From positions 3,212,501 to 3,276,500 of the forward strand of contig NZ_OY780935.1 in assembly GCF_963675965.1 (NCBI RefSeq): 64,000 nucleotides of DNA. The letters are read 5' to 3'. The notes beneath the pieces were generated by a model. That model ran no database searches and was not told where the DNA came from. It saw nothing but the letters and a program-made list of their open reading frames with translations. The position numbers were made by a program, and so were the translations under genes. Source of the DNA: an uncultured Celeribacter sp. (GTDB lineage: Bacteria > Pseudomonadota > Alphaproteobacteria > Rhodobacterales > Rhodobacteraceae). The stretch's first letter is position 1; each line of letters begins with the position of its first letter. Positions 42,035 to 49,840 of this stretch are shown in pieces.

Positions 42035-44044
42035 ATGGCCGCGAAGGACAACGACGACGCCAAGACTGAAGATCAGGACCAGGACGTGATGCTCGATGTG
42101 AGCCAGGCTGCGGTCAAGAAGATGATCGCGGAGGCGCGCGAGAAGGGTTACATTACCTACGATCAGCTCAACAAAGTGCTGCCGCCGGAACAGGTCAATT
42201 CCGAACAGATCGAAGACGTGATGTCGATGCTCTCGGAAATGGGTATCAACGTGATCGAAGACGAAGAGGTCGACGAAGACGAGGCTGGCGCCTCTGAGGA
42301 GGCAAAGGGCGGCGAACTGGTTGCGGCGTCCTCGTCTCGCGATGTGGCCGTGGCTTCGTCCGAGACCGAAAAACTGGATCGGACTGACGACCCGGTGCGC
42401 ATGTACCTGCGCGAAATGGGCTCTGTCGAACTGCTGTCGCGTGAAGGCGAAATCGCGATTGCGAAACGCATCGAGGCGGGCCGCAACACGATGATCTCCG
42501 GGCTGTGTGAAAGCCCGCTGACCTTTCAAGCGATCACCATCTGGCATGACGAACTTCTGTCCGAAGACATTCTGCTGCGCGATGTGATTGATCTCGAAGC
42601 CACCTTTGGCGGTGGTGTCGACGACGATGACGAAAACGGCGTGGTCGATGGTCTGAAGGTCGAGGCGACCACCAAAGACGGCGAAGAAAAGTCCAAGCAG
42701 CAGGAATACGACGCCGACGGCAATCCGATTTCTTCGGACGATGACGACGACGATGATGACGACGAGCAGGCCAATATGTCGCTCGCCGCGATGGAAGCTG
42801 CGCTGAAGCCACAGGTTCTGGAAACGCTCGCACGGATTTCCAACGATTTCGCGCAGCTGTCCGAAATGCAGGACCTGCGGATGAACGCGACGCTGCACCA
42901 GCATGGCACCTTCTCGGAAGACGAAGAGGCCGAGTATCAGCAGCTGCGCTCCGAGATCGTGACGCTGGTGAATTCGCTGCATTTGCACAACAACCGGATC
43001 GAAGCGCTGATTGACCAGCTTTATGGCATCAACAAGCGGATCATGACGATCGACTCGAGCATGGTGAAACTGGCTGACCAGGCCCGGATCAACCGCCGTG
43101 AATTCATCGAGGAATATCGCGGTCACGAGCTGGACCCGAACTGGATGGACCGCATGGGCGAGAAATCGGGTCGCGGCTGGCAGATGTTCTTTGAACGCCA
43201 CGCCCCCAAGGTCGAGGAACTGCGCGCGGATATGGCCATGGTCGGTCAGTATGTGGGTGTGGACATCTCTGAATTCCGCCGCATCGTCGCGCAGGTTCAG
43301 AAAGGCGAAAAAGAGGCCCGTCAGGCCAAGAAGGAAATGGTCGAGGCCAACCTGCGTCTGGTGATTTCCATTGCCAAGAAATACACCAACCGCGGCCTGC
43401 AATTCCTTGATCTCATTCAGGAAGGCAACATCGGCCTGATGAAGGCGGTCGACAAGTTCGAATACCGCCGTGGCTATAAGTTCTCGACCTATGCCACATG
43501 GTGGATCCGTCAGGCGATCACGCGTTCCATCGCGGATCAGGCCCGCACCATCCGTATTCCGGTCCATATGATCGAGACGATCAACAAGCTGGTTCGGACC
43601 GGGCGTCAGATGCTGCATGAAATCGGTCGCGAACCGACGCCGGAAGAACTGGCCGAAAAGCTGCAGATGCCGCTGGAAAAGGTCCGCAAGGTGATGAAAA
43701 TCGCCAAGGAACCGATTTCGCTTGAGACGCCGATTGGCGACGAGGAAGACAGCCAGCTTGGCGATTTCATCGAGGACAAGAACGCGGTTCTGCCGCTCGA
43801 TGCCGCCATTCAGGAAAACCTCAAGGAGACCACCACCCGCGTGCTCTCCTCGCTCACCCCGCGCGAAGAACGCGTGCTGCGCATGCGGTTCGGCATCGGG
43901 ATGAACACCGACCACACGCTCGAAGAGGTGGGGCAACAGTTCTCGGTGACCCGCGAACGGATCCGTCAGATCGAGGCGAAGGCTTTGCGGAAGCTGAAAC
44001 ACCCCAGCCGGTCGCGGAAGTTGAGAAGCTTCTTGGATCAGTAA
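42035..44044 (+). CDS. rpoD: RNA polymerase primary sigma factor RpoD (sigma-70)
   Basis: 669 residues. Region 1.1 at the N terminus, region 1.2 (DDPVRMYLREMGSVELLSREGE), an acidic non-conserved insert with a run of Asp (SSDDDDDDDDDEQ), region 2 (NLRLVISIAKKYTNRGLQFLDLIQEGNIGLMKAV and YATWWIRQAI), region 3, and region 4 with LEEVGQQFSVTRERIRQIEAKALRKL. Housekeeping transcription. Followed by a strong bidirectional terminator. Confidence 0.98.
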   Translation: MAAKDNDDAKTEDQDQDVMLDVSQAAVKKMIAEAREKGYITYDQLNKVLPPEQVNSEQIEDVMSMLSEMGINVIEDEEVDEDEAGASEEAKGGELVAASSSRDVAVASSETEKLDRTDDPVRMYLREMGSVELLSREGEIAIAKRIEAGRNTMISGLCESPLTFQAITIWHDELLSEDILLRDVIDLEATFGGGVDDDDENGVVDGLKVEATTKDGEEKSKQQEYDADGNPISSDDDDDDDDDEQANMSLAAMEAALKPQVLETLARISNDFAQLSEMQDLRMNATLHQHGTFSEDEEAEYQQLRSEIVTLVNSLHLHNNRIEALIDQLYGINKRIMTIDSSMVKLADQARINRREFIEEYRGHELDPNWMDRMGEKSGRGWQMFFERHAPKVEELRADMAMVGQYVGVDISEFRRIVAQVQKGEKEARQAKKEMVEANLRLVISIAKKYTNRGLQFLDLIQEGNIGLMKAVDKFEYRRGYKFSTYATWWIRQAITRSIADQARTIRIPVHMIETINKLVRTGRQMLHEIGREPTPEELAEKLQMPLEKVRKVMKIAKEPISLETPIGDEEDSQLGDFIEDKNAVLPLDAAIQENLKETTTRVLSSLTPREERVLRMRFGIGMNTDHTLEEVGQQFSVTRERIRQIEAKALRKLKHPSRSRKLRSFLDQ

Positions 44045-44080
44045 ATAAATTAGGCCTCCATCTGGGGGCCTAATTTATTT
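44043..44080. terminator. bidirectional terminator between rpoD and a convergent gene
   Basis: Perfect 14-bp stem AAATAAATTAGGCC / GGCCTAATTTATTT with a 10-base loop; the stem begins inside the rpoD stop codon and its right arm reaches the stop of the gene on the other strand. A-rich and T-rich arms supply the tract in both directions. Confidence 0.85.
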
Positions 44081-44618
44081 AGGGGAATATCAATGTCCCT
44101 GTTTGCCCCGGATATTGGGCTTTTGAATTTTCATTCCAGTGAAGTACGATTTTCACAGGAAGGTCGAGCGCTTTAGCGAGAGTTTGGATGTTGTGGCAGG
44201 CTCTCCTTGCATCGACGCCTTGAAATGAGAGATCCAAGCTCTCGATATATCTGTAACCATTCTCTGTGTGCTTACCTTCTTTTAGTTGAAGGGACAAAAG
44301 TTCTCTAAGACCTGCAAGGTCGAAGTGACCTTTGCTTCGAGCAAGTATGCTTTGCAATATATCGTTCCAATAGAGGGATGGGCACGATGTATCTGATATG
44401 GTGGCTGATTTGATGCTTGTGAAGCTTACATTCGGAAGGTTGCCCGTGCGAAATTCAGCAGTTGCCATAGGTTTTGGCAGGGCTGTTTTTGGTGTCTGGC
44501 TTAACTCCCGATGTTGAGAGAAAATCCTTGAAATTATTGTTTTGGCCGTGTCTTCAAGTGGAATAGCCAAGGATTTCATATATTCGTAGTCGTCATCTTC
44601 GATCTCTATAGATTTCAT
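44079..44618 (-). CDS. AT-rich orphan gene, SeqA/ribbon-helix-helix-like N terminus
   Basis: 179 residues from the ATG at 44618, preceded by an ideal GGAGGT. Residues 1-38 (MKSIEIEDDDYEYMKSLA, then EDTAKTIISRIF) resemble the SeqA-type N-terminal strand-helix-helix dimerisation/DNA-binding unit. A linker rich in Pro, Thr and Ser follows, then a C-terminal domain of about 95 residues (YWNDILQSILARSKG...ARRACHNIQTLAKALDLPVKIVLHW...AQYPGQTGTLIFP) that I do not recognise. Composition is far more AT-rich than its neighbours, indicating transfer. A palindrome overlaps its promoter, consistent with autoregulation. Confidence 0.65.
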   Translation of the reverse strand: MKSIEIEDDDYEYMKSLAIPLEDTAKTIISRIFSQHRELSQTPKTALPKPMATAEFRTGNLPNVSFTSIKSATISDTSCPSLYWNDILQSILARSKGHFDLAGLRELLSLQLKEGKHTENGYRYIESLDLSFQGVDARRACHNIQTLAKALDLPVKIVLHWNENSKAQYPGQTGTLIFP

Positions 44619-44640
44619 ATTTGCACCTCCAGGTCGCAAC

Positions 44641-44664
44641 TATACTTGATATATATCAGATATA
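44641..44664 (-). promoter_or_regulatory. palindromic operator over the promoter of the AT-rich gene
   Basis: 24-base near-palindrome with perfect core TGATATATATCA (44648-44659) and outer arms TATA/TATA, 10 of 12 pairs symmetric. On the minus strand TTGAAT lies 17 bases before TATATC, a plausible -35/-10 pair with the -10 inside the palindrome. It ends 23 bases before the ATG. Confidence 0.6.
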
Positions 44665-44917
44665 CTGTGGATTCAATCCTGTATTTGATTTGGTGTGTTG
44701 TGGTTCTGCGAAACAAGGCTGTAGGCCGCCGTGCATCGCATTACCGGCCGGCGGTCTGGCGATTTTGGAAGCGCTACGCATCGTTCAAATGTCTGACGGA
44801 TTTGGCTCGCATGAAACGCGGCATGCACCCGTTTTCTCGCCATACTCCAGTCAGACGTCGACAGCTTGCACTCCGCCCGTCCTCCCGCCACACTGGCGGC
44901 CAAACAGGAGGGTCCTC

Positions 44918-45214
44918 ATGTCACTTTTTTCCAAACTTTTCGGTGGTTCATCCGGTGGCGCGGCGGCGCAGGCTTCGGCGGCGGAGGTGAAGCCTGAACT
45001 CTACAGCGGGTTTCGCATTTTTCCGACGCCGATCAAGGCGGAGAGCGGCTTTCGCATCTGTGCGCGCATCGAGAAAGAGATCGATGGCGACACCAAAGTG
45101 CACGAGATGATCCGGGCGGACACCATTTCCACCAAAGAAGAGGCGGAGATCGCCAGTCTGCGCAAGGCGCAGGTCTTCATCGATCAGATGGGCAACAGCG
45201 TGTTTGACAGCTGA
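44918..45214 (+). CDS. HlyU-family protein
   Basis: 98 residues from the ATG at 44918, preceded by AGGAGGG. After a short Gly/Ala/Ser-rich leader the core (YSGFRIFPTPIKAESGFRICARIEKEI, then HEMIRADTISTKEEAEIASLRKAQVFIDQMG) fits the HlyU family. In Vibrio HlyU is a winged-helix regulator; these shorter alphaproteobacterial relatives lack a clear HTH, so a regulatory role is uncertain. Single-gene unit closed by its own terminator. Confidence 0.8.
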   Translation: MSLFSKLFGGSSGGAAAQASAAEVKPELYSGFRIFPTPIKAESGFRICARIEKEIDGDTKVHEMIRADTISTKEEAEIASLRKAQVFIDQMGNSVFDS

Positions 45215-45255
45215 TCGCCGCGCTTTGCGCGCATAAATTGTCGATTGTTCATCAG

Positions 45256-45293
45256 CGGCACAGCCCGATGTATTGGGCTATGCCGTTTCGTTT
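45256..45293 (+). terminator. terminator after the HlyU-like gene
   Basis: CGGCACAGCCC / GGGCTATGCCG (11-bp stem with one mismatch, 8-base loop) followed by TTTCGTTT. A second GC-rich hairpin (GGCCCGG/CCGGGCC, about 45296-45327) lies behind the converging gene. Confidence 0.75.
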
Positions 45294-45332
45294 CTGGCCC
45301 GGGCTGTTGGTCCATCAGTCCGGGCCTGAGGA

Positions 45333-46187
45333 TCAGGCCAGTGCGGCCTTGACCGTCTCGGAGATCGGCTCGGTCGGGTGACCGATCAGCTTGGACAGGG
45401 TTTTGCTGTCGTCAAACAGGGCACCCTCGGCGGCTTTCGCGTCCGAATCCGCAAGAATGGCGGCGAAGCCCTCGGGCAGGCCGGCGCCGACCAGCGCCTC
45501 GGTGAAGGCGGCTTGCGGCATGTCGGTGTAGCTGACCGGTTTGCCCGACAGCTCGCTCACGATGGCGGCGTAATCGCTCAAGGTGTAGGCCTCATCGCCG
45601 GCCAGTTCCAGAACCTCACCGTCATGGCCGCCCGCCAGCACGACGGCGGCGGCTTCGGCGTAATCGCTGCGCGTTGCCGTGGCGAATTTGCCATCTTTGG
45701 CCGCGCCGAAATGCTGACCCAGTTCAAGGTCTTGCGGCAGGGTCATGGTGATGTTTTCCGAATACCAGCCATTGCGCATAAGCGTGTAGGACAGACCGCT
45801 GTCCTTGAGCATCGCCTCGGTGGCGAGGTGTTCCTCGGCGAGCGCCATATCCCCGCTCTCCGCGTTCAGGATCGAGGTGTAGGCGATGAACGGTACGCCA
45901 GCCGCTTTGGCAGCGGCGATGACATTCCTGTGCTGTACGGCGCGCTGGCCGACTTCAGAGGAGGAGATCAGCAACAGCCGGTCGACGCCTGCAAAGGCGG
46001 CTTCCAGACTGGCGGGGTCGGTGTAGTCGCCGCGACGAGTGGCGATGCCTTTGGCGGCATAGGCCTCTGCGGCGGCATCAGAGCGCACGAGCGCCAGAAT
46101 GTCGTCTTTCGCCACGCGTTTGGCAAAATGATCAACGGCCAGCTGGCCAAGCTGACCGGAGGCGCCGGTGATTAGATAGGTGGTCAT
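45333..46187 (-). CDS. NAD(P)H-binding oxidoreductase, NmrA/QorB-like
   Basis: 284 residues from the ATG at 46187. Rossmann motif ITGASGQLGQLAVDHF at residues 6-21; RRGDYTDPASLEAAFAGVDRLLLISS near 56-81 is typical of NmrA-like atypical SDRs such as quinone oxidoreductase QorB. No YxxxK catalytic pair, as in that group. Divergent from an HxlR regulator with a shared inverted repeat, the same layout as qorB-qorR of other bacteria; probably reduces quinones or electrophiles. Confidence 0.85.
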   Translation of the reverse strand: MTTYLITGASGQLGQLAVDHFAKRVAKDDILALVRSDAAAEAYAAKGIATRRGDYTDPASLEAAFAGVDRLLLISSSEVGQRAVQHRNVIAAAKAAGVPFIAYTSILNAESGDMALAEEHLATEAMLKDSGLSYTLMRNGWYSENITMTLPQDLELGQHFGAAKDGKFATATRSDYAEAAAVVLAGGHDGEVLELAGDEAYTLSDYAAIVSELSGKPVSYTDMPQAAFTEALVGAGLPEGFAAILADSDAKAAEGALFDDSKTLSKLIGHPTEPISETVKAALA

Positions 46188-46221
46188 GGTCTTTCCTTTT
46201 GCGGTCCGGAACTGTATATAA

Positions 46222-46236
46222 GTCTCAAATAGAGAC
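46222..46236. promoter_or_regulatory. HxlR-type operator
   Basis: GTCTC-AAATA-GAGAC, perfect inverted repeat, 35 bases before the oxidoreductase start and adjacent to a TATATA stretch that could be its -10. Likely bound by the divergently encoded HxlR regulator. Confidence 0.6.
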
Positions 46237-46365
46237 CTTTGGTGCCGCTGAAAAGGAGGCACTATTTTCGCCCCAGGTTACTTTGAGGGAACCATCTCGA
46301 GGCAATGCCGCCATTGCACCCAGGCGCAGACCTGCGGGCTCAGAACCAGAAAAAGGACGAAGATC

Positions 46366-46755
46366 ATGCGCGACGTTCCGATGACCCGTTTGGAACAATG
46401 GAAAGCCGAGGGCTTTGATCCGCACAACTGCCCGGTGCGGCAGGTGTTGGATCATGTGGCCGCGAAATGGACCACGCTCATCTTGATGGAGCTGGAAGCG
46501 GGTCCGCAGCGGTTCAATGCGCTGGGACGGGCCTTGCCGGATATTTCAAAGCGGATGCTGACCCAGTCGCTGCGCGAACTGGAGCGCGATGGCCTCGTGC
46601 AACGCGAGGTTTTTAACACCAAGCCGCCGTCTGTCAGCTACAGTCTCACGGATTTGGGCCGCTCCTTTCTGGGGCCGCTGCACGGTCTGGTCGATTGGGC
46701 CGGGGCGCAGATGCCCGCCATCGCACGCGCCCGAGCTGCCTTCGATCAGGGCTGA
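46366..46755 (+). CDS. HxlR family transcriptional regulator
   Basis: 129 residues. HxlR winged helix: NCPVRQVLDHVAAKWTTLILMELEAGPQRFNALGRALPDISKRMLTQSLRELERDGLVQREVF, with the single conserved N-terminal Cys that senses thiol-reactive compounds in QorR, HypR and YodB. The wing VSYSLTDLGRSF follows. Probably derepresses the divergent oxidoreductase on oxidative or electrophile stress. Confidence 0.88.
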   Translation: MRDVPMTRLEQWKAEGFDPHNCPVRQVLDHVAAKWTTLILMELEAGPQRFNALGRALPDISKRMLTQSLRELERDGLVQREVFNTKPPSVSYSLTDLGRSFLGPLHGLVDWAGAQMPAIARARAAFDQG

Positions 46756-46844
46756 TCGCAAGCGGCAAAGTGAACCAAACCGCACTTTGCTGCGTTACCT
46801 TCTTGAACGCGACTGACCGAGAGACGCACAAGGAGGTCCATGAC

Positions 46845-47114
46845 ATGCGTTGGAAGACCCTGAAACTTGCCGCTGTTGCTCTGGCTGCGCCCGCTGGTTT
46901 GGCGGTGGCTGCCGTGGCGGCGCCCTTTGTGCCGCTCACGCCCGAGCATCTTAATCCTGAGCCGGTTGTGATTGCGGTCCCGCAGGAGGACCTGCAGCGG
47001 TGCATAGAGACCCTGCAACAGGTGTTTATCTCCCCCGTCGAGGGTGCGAGTGTTCAGACAGCCTCGCTGTCGCCTGCAGAACGCGGCCCGACGGTGACCT
47101 GTGTCGCCAAGTAA
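46845..47114 (+). CDS. small secreted protein, unknown
   Basis: 89 residues; a very strong AAGGAGGT precedes the ATG at 46845. Signal peptide of about 26 residues (LKLAAVALAAPAGLAVAAVA). The mature part has a proline-rich start (LTPEHLNPEPVVIAVP) and two Cys residues (RCIETLQ and VTCVAK). No family recognised. It follows the HxlR gene after 89 bases and probably has its own promoter. Confidence 0.55.
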   Translation: MRWKTLKLAAVALAAPAGLAVAAVAAPFVPLTPEHLNPEPVVIAVPQEDLQRCIETLQQVFISPVEGASVQTASLSPAERGPTVTCVAK

Positions 47115-47216
47115 ACGCCTGCGTGAGACCCTCGTGCGAGGTTCTGAGAGACGTTGTGCCGCTGTCCTGACCTGCTAAGCTCCTCACATGGTCAATGTGA
47201 CCTTTGGGGGCTGCCT

Positions 47217-47711
47217 GTGAAAAATGCGACATGTCTTGCGGTGGGGGTTGCCCTGTCAATTCTTGCGACACCGGCCTTGGCGGACTGTGCCGACAATATG
47301 CACAGGGTGCTGAGTTGTGATCTTGGCGACAAGACGCTCGATCTCTGTCTCGATCCCTATTCCGTCAATCTGTTGTATCGTTTTGGCCCTCCGGGCGCGC
47401 CGGAGCTGGAGTTGATCCGCCCGCTGTCCAGTGCAACCTATGTGCCCTGGCCCGGGATCGGGCGTGCGATCTGGGAGCAGGTGACACTCACCAACTATGA
47501 AGCCAGCTATGAAGTCTTCTGGATGTTCGACAAGATCGACCGTCTGGAAAAGGGTGGTGTTATTGTGACCTCGGGCGAGGAGCTGCTGGCAGAGCTTCAT
47601 TGCACCAGCTCGCCCGAGCAGGATTTCGAAACGCTCTATCAGGCCTATCAGGTTGAGGGCTACTGTCGCGGCATGTCCGGGCAGGGGATGTCGCTGGAGG
47701 CCTGCGAATGA
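47217..47711 (+). CDS. secreted protein, unknown, coupled to YjbQ gene
   Basis: 164 residues from a GTG at 47217, with a G-rich Shine-Dalgarno-like stretch upstream. Signal peptide (CLAVGVALSILATPALA). The mature domain has four Cys that fit two disulfides (DCADNMHRVLSC, DLCLDP) and a Trp/Tyr-rich middle (YVPWPGIGRAIWEQVTLTNYEASYEVFW). Its stop overlaps the start of the YjbQ gene. No known family recognised. Confidence 0.6.
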   Translation: MKNATCLAVGVALSILATPALADCADNMHRVLSCDLGDKTLDLCLDPYSVNLLYRFGPPGAPELELIRPLSSATYVPWPGIGRAIWEQVTLTNYEASYEVFWMFDKIDRLEKGGVIVTSGEELLAELHCTSSPEQDFETLYQAYQVEGYCRGMSGQGMSLEACE

Positions 47712-48130
47712 GCCATCATATGTTCGAAATCGAAACCCGTGGTCCGGGGCTGTATGAGGTGACGGACCAGGTGGCACGCTGGGTGGCGGGGTTTGGCACG
47801 AAAGAAGCCGTGCTGACCCTGATGATCCAGCACACCTCGGCTTCTTTGGTGATCCAGGAAAACGCGGATCCCGAGGTGCGCGTGGATCTGACCAATTTCT
47901 TTGGCCGGCTGGTGCCGCCGACGACAGATCCGGCGATGTCCTATCTCACCCATACCTATGAGGGGCCGGACGATATGCCAGCACATATCAAGGCGGCCTT
48001 GTTGCCCACCAGCTTGTCCATTCCTGTTATTTACGGGCGTCTGGGGCTGGGAACATGGCAAGGTATCTACCTTTTCGAACATCGGCAGCGACCGCATCGG
48101 CGCCGGGTACTGGCGCTGTTGCCGGAATGA
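47708..48130 (+). CDS. yjbQ: secondary thiamine-phosphate synthase enzyme / UPF0047 (YjbQ)
   Basis: 140 residues, the normal length. Family hallmarks: TLMIQHTSASLVIQENADPEVRVDL near residues 37-57 (conserved His, Ser, Asn), then SYLTHTYEGPDDMPAHIKA near 80 (the second conserved His) and GTWQGIYLFEHR near the end. The fold is a beta-sandwich trimer; weak thiamine phosphate synthase activity has been reported for members, but the physiological role is unclear. Confidence 0.9.
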   Translation: MSHHMFEIETRGPGLYEVTDQVARWVAGFGTKEAVLTLMIQHTSASLVIQENADPEVRVDLTNFFGRLVPPTTDPAMSYLTHTYEGPDDMPAHIKAALLPTSLSIPVIYGRLGLGTWQGIYLFEHRQRPHRRRVLALLPE

Positions 48131-48274
48131 CTCTGTTTGGGATCTTTCAGTGCCCACAACATCTTGCGGCTGAAATTTGTTCTACCCAAATTCTAGGTCG
48201 CCCCCTATAGTGCCTGTGGATAAGTAGGGCGAAGACCCTATGGGACAGAGGCGAGAAGAAAAAGGGGGCGTCCG

Positions 48275-48742
48275 ATGCGTTGTCCATTTTGTGGAAATGT
48301 CGACACACAGGTGAAAGATAGCCGACCGGCGGAGGACCATGTGGCGATCCGGCGCAGACGGTTCTGCTCGGCCTGTGGCGGACGGTTCACGACCTATGAA
48401 CGTGTGCAGCTGCGCGATCTCGTCGTGGTGAAATCCAACGGGCGGCGCGAAGATTTCGACCGCGACAAGCTGGAGCGCTCGATCCGCATCGCGGCCCAGA
48501 AACGCCCGATCGAACCGGAACGTCTGGACCAGATGATCTCCGGCATCGTGCGGCGTCTGGAAAGCATGGGCGACACGGACATCCCGTCGAAAACCATCGG
48601 CGAGATCGTGATGGAAAGCCTCGCCCGGATTGATACCGTGGCCTATGTGCGCTTTGCCTCTGTCTATAAGAATTTCCAGGCGGCAGATGATTTTGACAAG
48701 TTTGTCAGCGAATTGCGCCCCGGAGTGAAACCCGAAGAGTAA
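48275..48742 (+). CDS. nrdR: transcriptional repressor NrdR
   Basis: 155 residues. Zinc ribbon MRCPFCGNVDTQVKDSR...RRRRFCSACGGRFTTYERVQ at residues 1-45 and an ATP-cone domain (VVVKSNGRREDFDRDKLERSI to RFASVYKNFQ). Represses ribonucleotide reductase genes in response to ATP/dATP. Five bases before ribD, a conserved order. Confidence 0.96.
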   Translation: MRCPFCGNVDTQVKDSRPAEDHVAIRRRRFCSACGGRFTTYERVQLRDLVVVKSNGRREDFDRDKLERSIRIAAQKRPIEPERLDQMISGIVRRLESMGDTDIPSKTIGEIVMESLARIDTVAYVRFASVYKNFQAADDFDKFVSELRPGVKPEE

Positions 48743-48747
48743 TCCAT

Positions 48748-49839
48748 ATGTCCGATCTTGATCACATGCGTCACGCGCTGTCTCTGGCGGCGCGGGGGCT
48801 TGGACAGGTCTGGCCCAATCCCGCAGTCGGCTGCGTCATCGTGCAGGGCGATCATGTTGTGGGGCGCGGCTGGACCCAACCCGGCGGTCGGCCCCATGCG
48901 GAAACCATGGCGCTGGCGCAGGCGGGTGCTGCTGCGCGCGGAGCCACCGCCTATGTCACGCTTGAACCCTGTTCCCATCACGGCAAAACCCCGCCCTGCG
49001 CCGAAGCACTGAGTGCGGCAGGTATTGCGCGTGTGGTGGTGGCGCTGGGCGATCCCGATCCGCGGGTGAACGGGCGGGGCTTGGCGCTGTTGCAGGCGGC
49101 GGGCATCGAGGTGGTGACCGGTGTCTGCACGGCGCAGGCGCGGGCAGCACAGGCAGGATTTTTGTCCCGGATCGAACGCGGGCGTCCCATTGTGACGCTG
49201 AAACTGGCACTGTCCTGGGACGGGCGTATCGCGACGGCGAGCGGGGAAAGCCAATGGATCACCGGGCCGCTTGCGCGGCGACGGGTGCATGGGATGCGCT
49301 CCAGTCACGATGCGGTTCTGGTTGGGGGAGGCACTGCGCGGGTTGACAACCCCACGCTGACGGTGCGCGGGCTTGGGGTGTCTCACCAGCCGGTGCGGCT
49401 GGTCATGTCACGCCATCTCGATCTGCCGCTGGACGGCAATCTGGCGCAGAGCGCGCAGGAGGTGCCGGTCTGGCTCATGCACGGTCCCGACGCCTCGCCC
49501 GATCTGGTGTCGGCTTGGCAGGGCCTTGGCGCCGAATTGATCGAAGTGCCGGTGGCGCAGGGGCGGCTCGACGCCGCTGCCGCTCTGGCGGCCCTTGGTG
49601 CGCGCGGCCTGACCCGGGTCTTTTGCGAAGGTGGCGGGTCGCTGGCCGCCTCGCTTTTGTCGGCGGGGCTGGCGGATTATGTGGCCTTGTTCACCGCCGG
49701 GCTTGGCATCGGTGCTGAGGGTCTTCCGGGGCTGGGGGCGCTGGGACTGGACCGTCTTGCGATGGCGCCGCGCTACACTTTGGAGCGGATGGAACAAGTC
49801 GGCCCGGATGTGTTGACCCACTGGTCGCGCACCCGGTGA
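48748..49839 (+). CDS. ribD: bifunctional pyrimidine deaminase/reductase RibD
   Basis: 363 residues. Deaminase domain with the zinc site HAETMAL near residue 50 and TLEPCSHHGKTPPC near 72-85; reductase domain from about 145 (LKLALSWDGRIATASGESQWITG, then SSHDAVLVGGGTARVDNP and EGGGSLAASLL). Catalyses the second and third steps of riboflavin synthesis. The usual downstream partner ribE is 4.7 kb away because three capsule genes intervene on the other strand. Confidence 0.95.
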   Translation: MSDLDHMRHALSLAARGLGQVWPNPAVGCVIVQGDHVVGRGWTQPGGRPHAETMALAQAGAAARGATAYVTLEPCSHHGKTPPCAEALSAAGIARVVVALGDPDPRVNGRGLALLQAAGIEVVTGVCTAQARAAQAGFLSRIERGRPIVTLKLALSWDGRIATASGESQWITGPLARRRVHGMRSSHDAVLVGGGTARVDNPTLTVRGLGVSHQPVRLVMSRHLDLPLDGNLAQSAQEVPVWLMHGPDASPDLVSAWQGLGAELIEVPVAQGRLDAAAALAALGARGLTRVFCEGGGSLAASLLSAGLADYVALFTAGLGIGAEGLPGLGALGLDRLAMAPRYTLERMEQVGPDVLTHWSRTR

Positions 49840-49840
49840 G

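Noticed and set aside
41987..44002. 671-codon open frame opposite rpoD
   Set aside because: Antisense shadow of a highly biased gene; Phe/Leu/Val/His-rich translation without domains, while rpoD on the other strand is certain.
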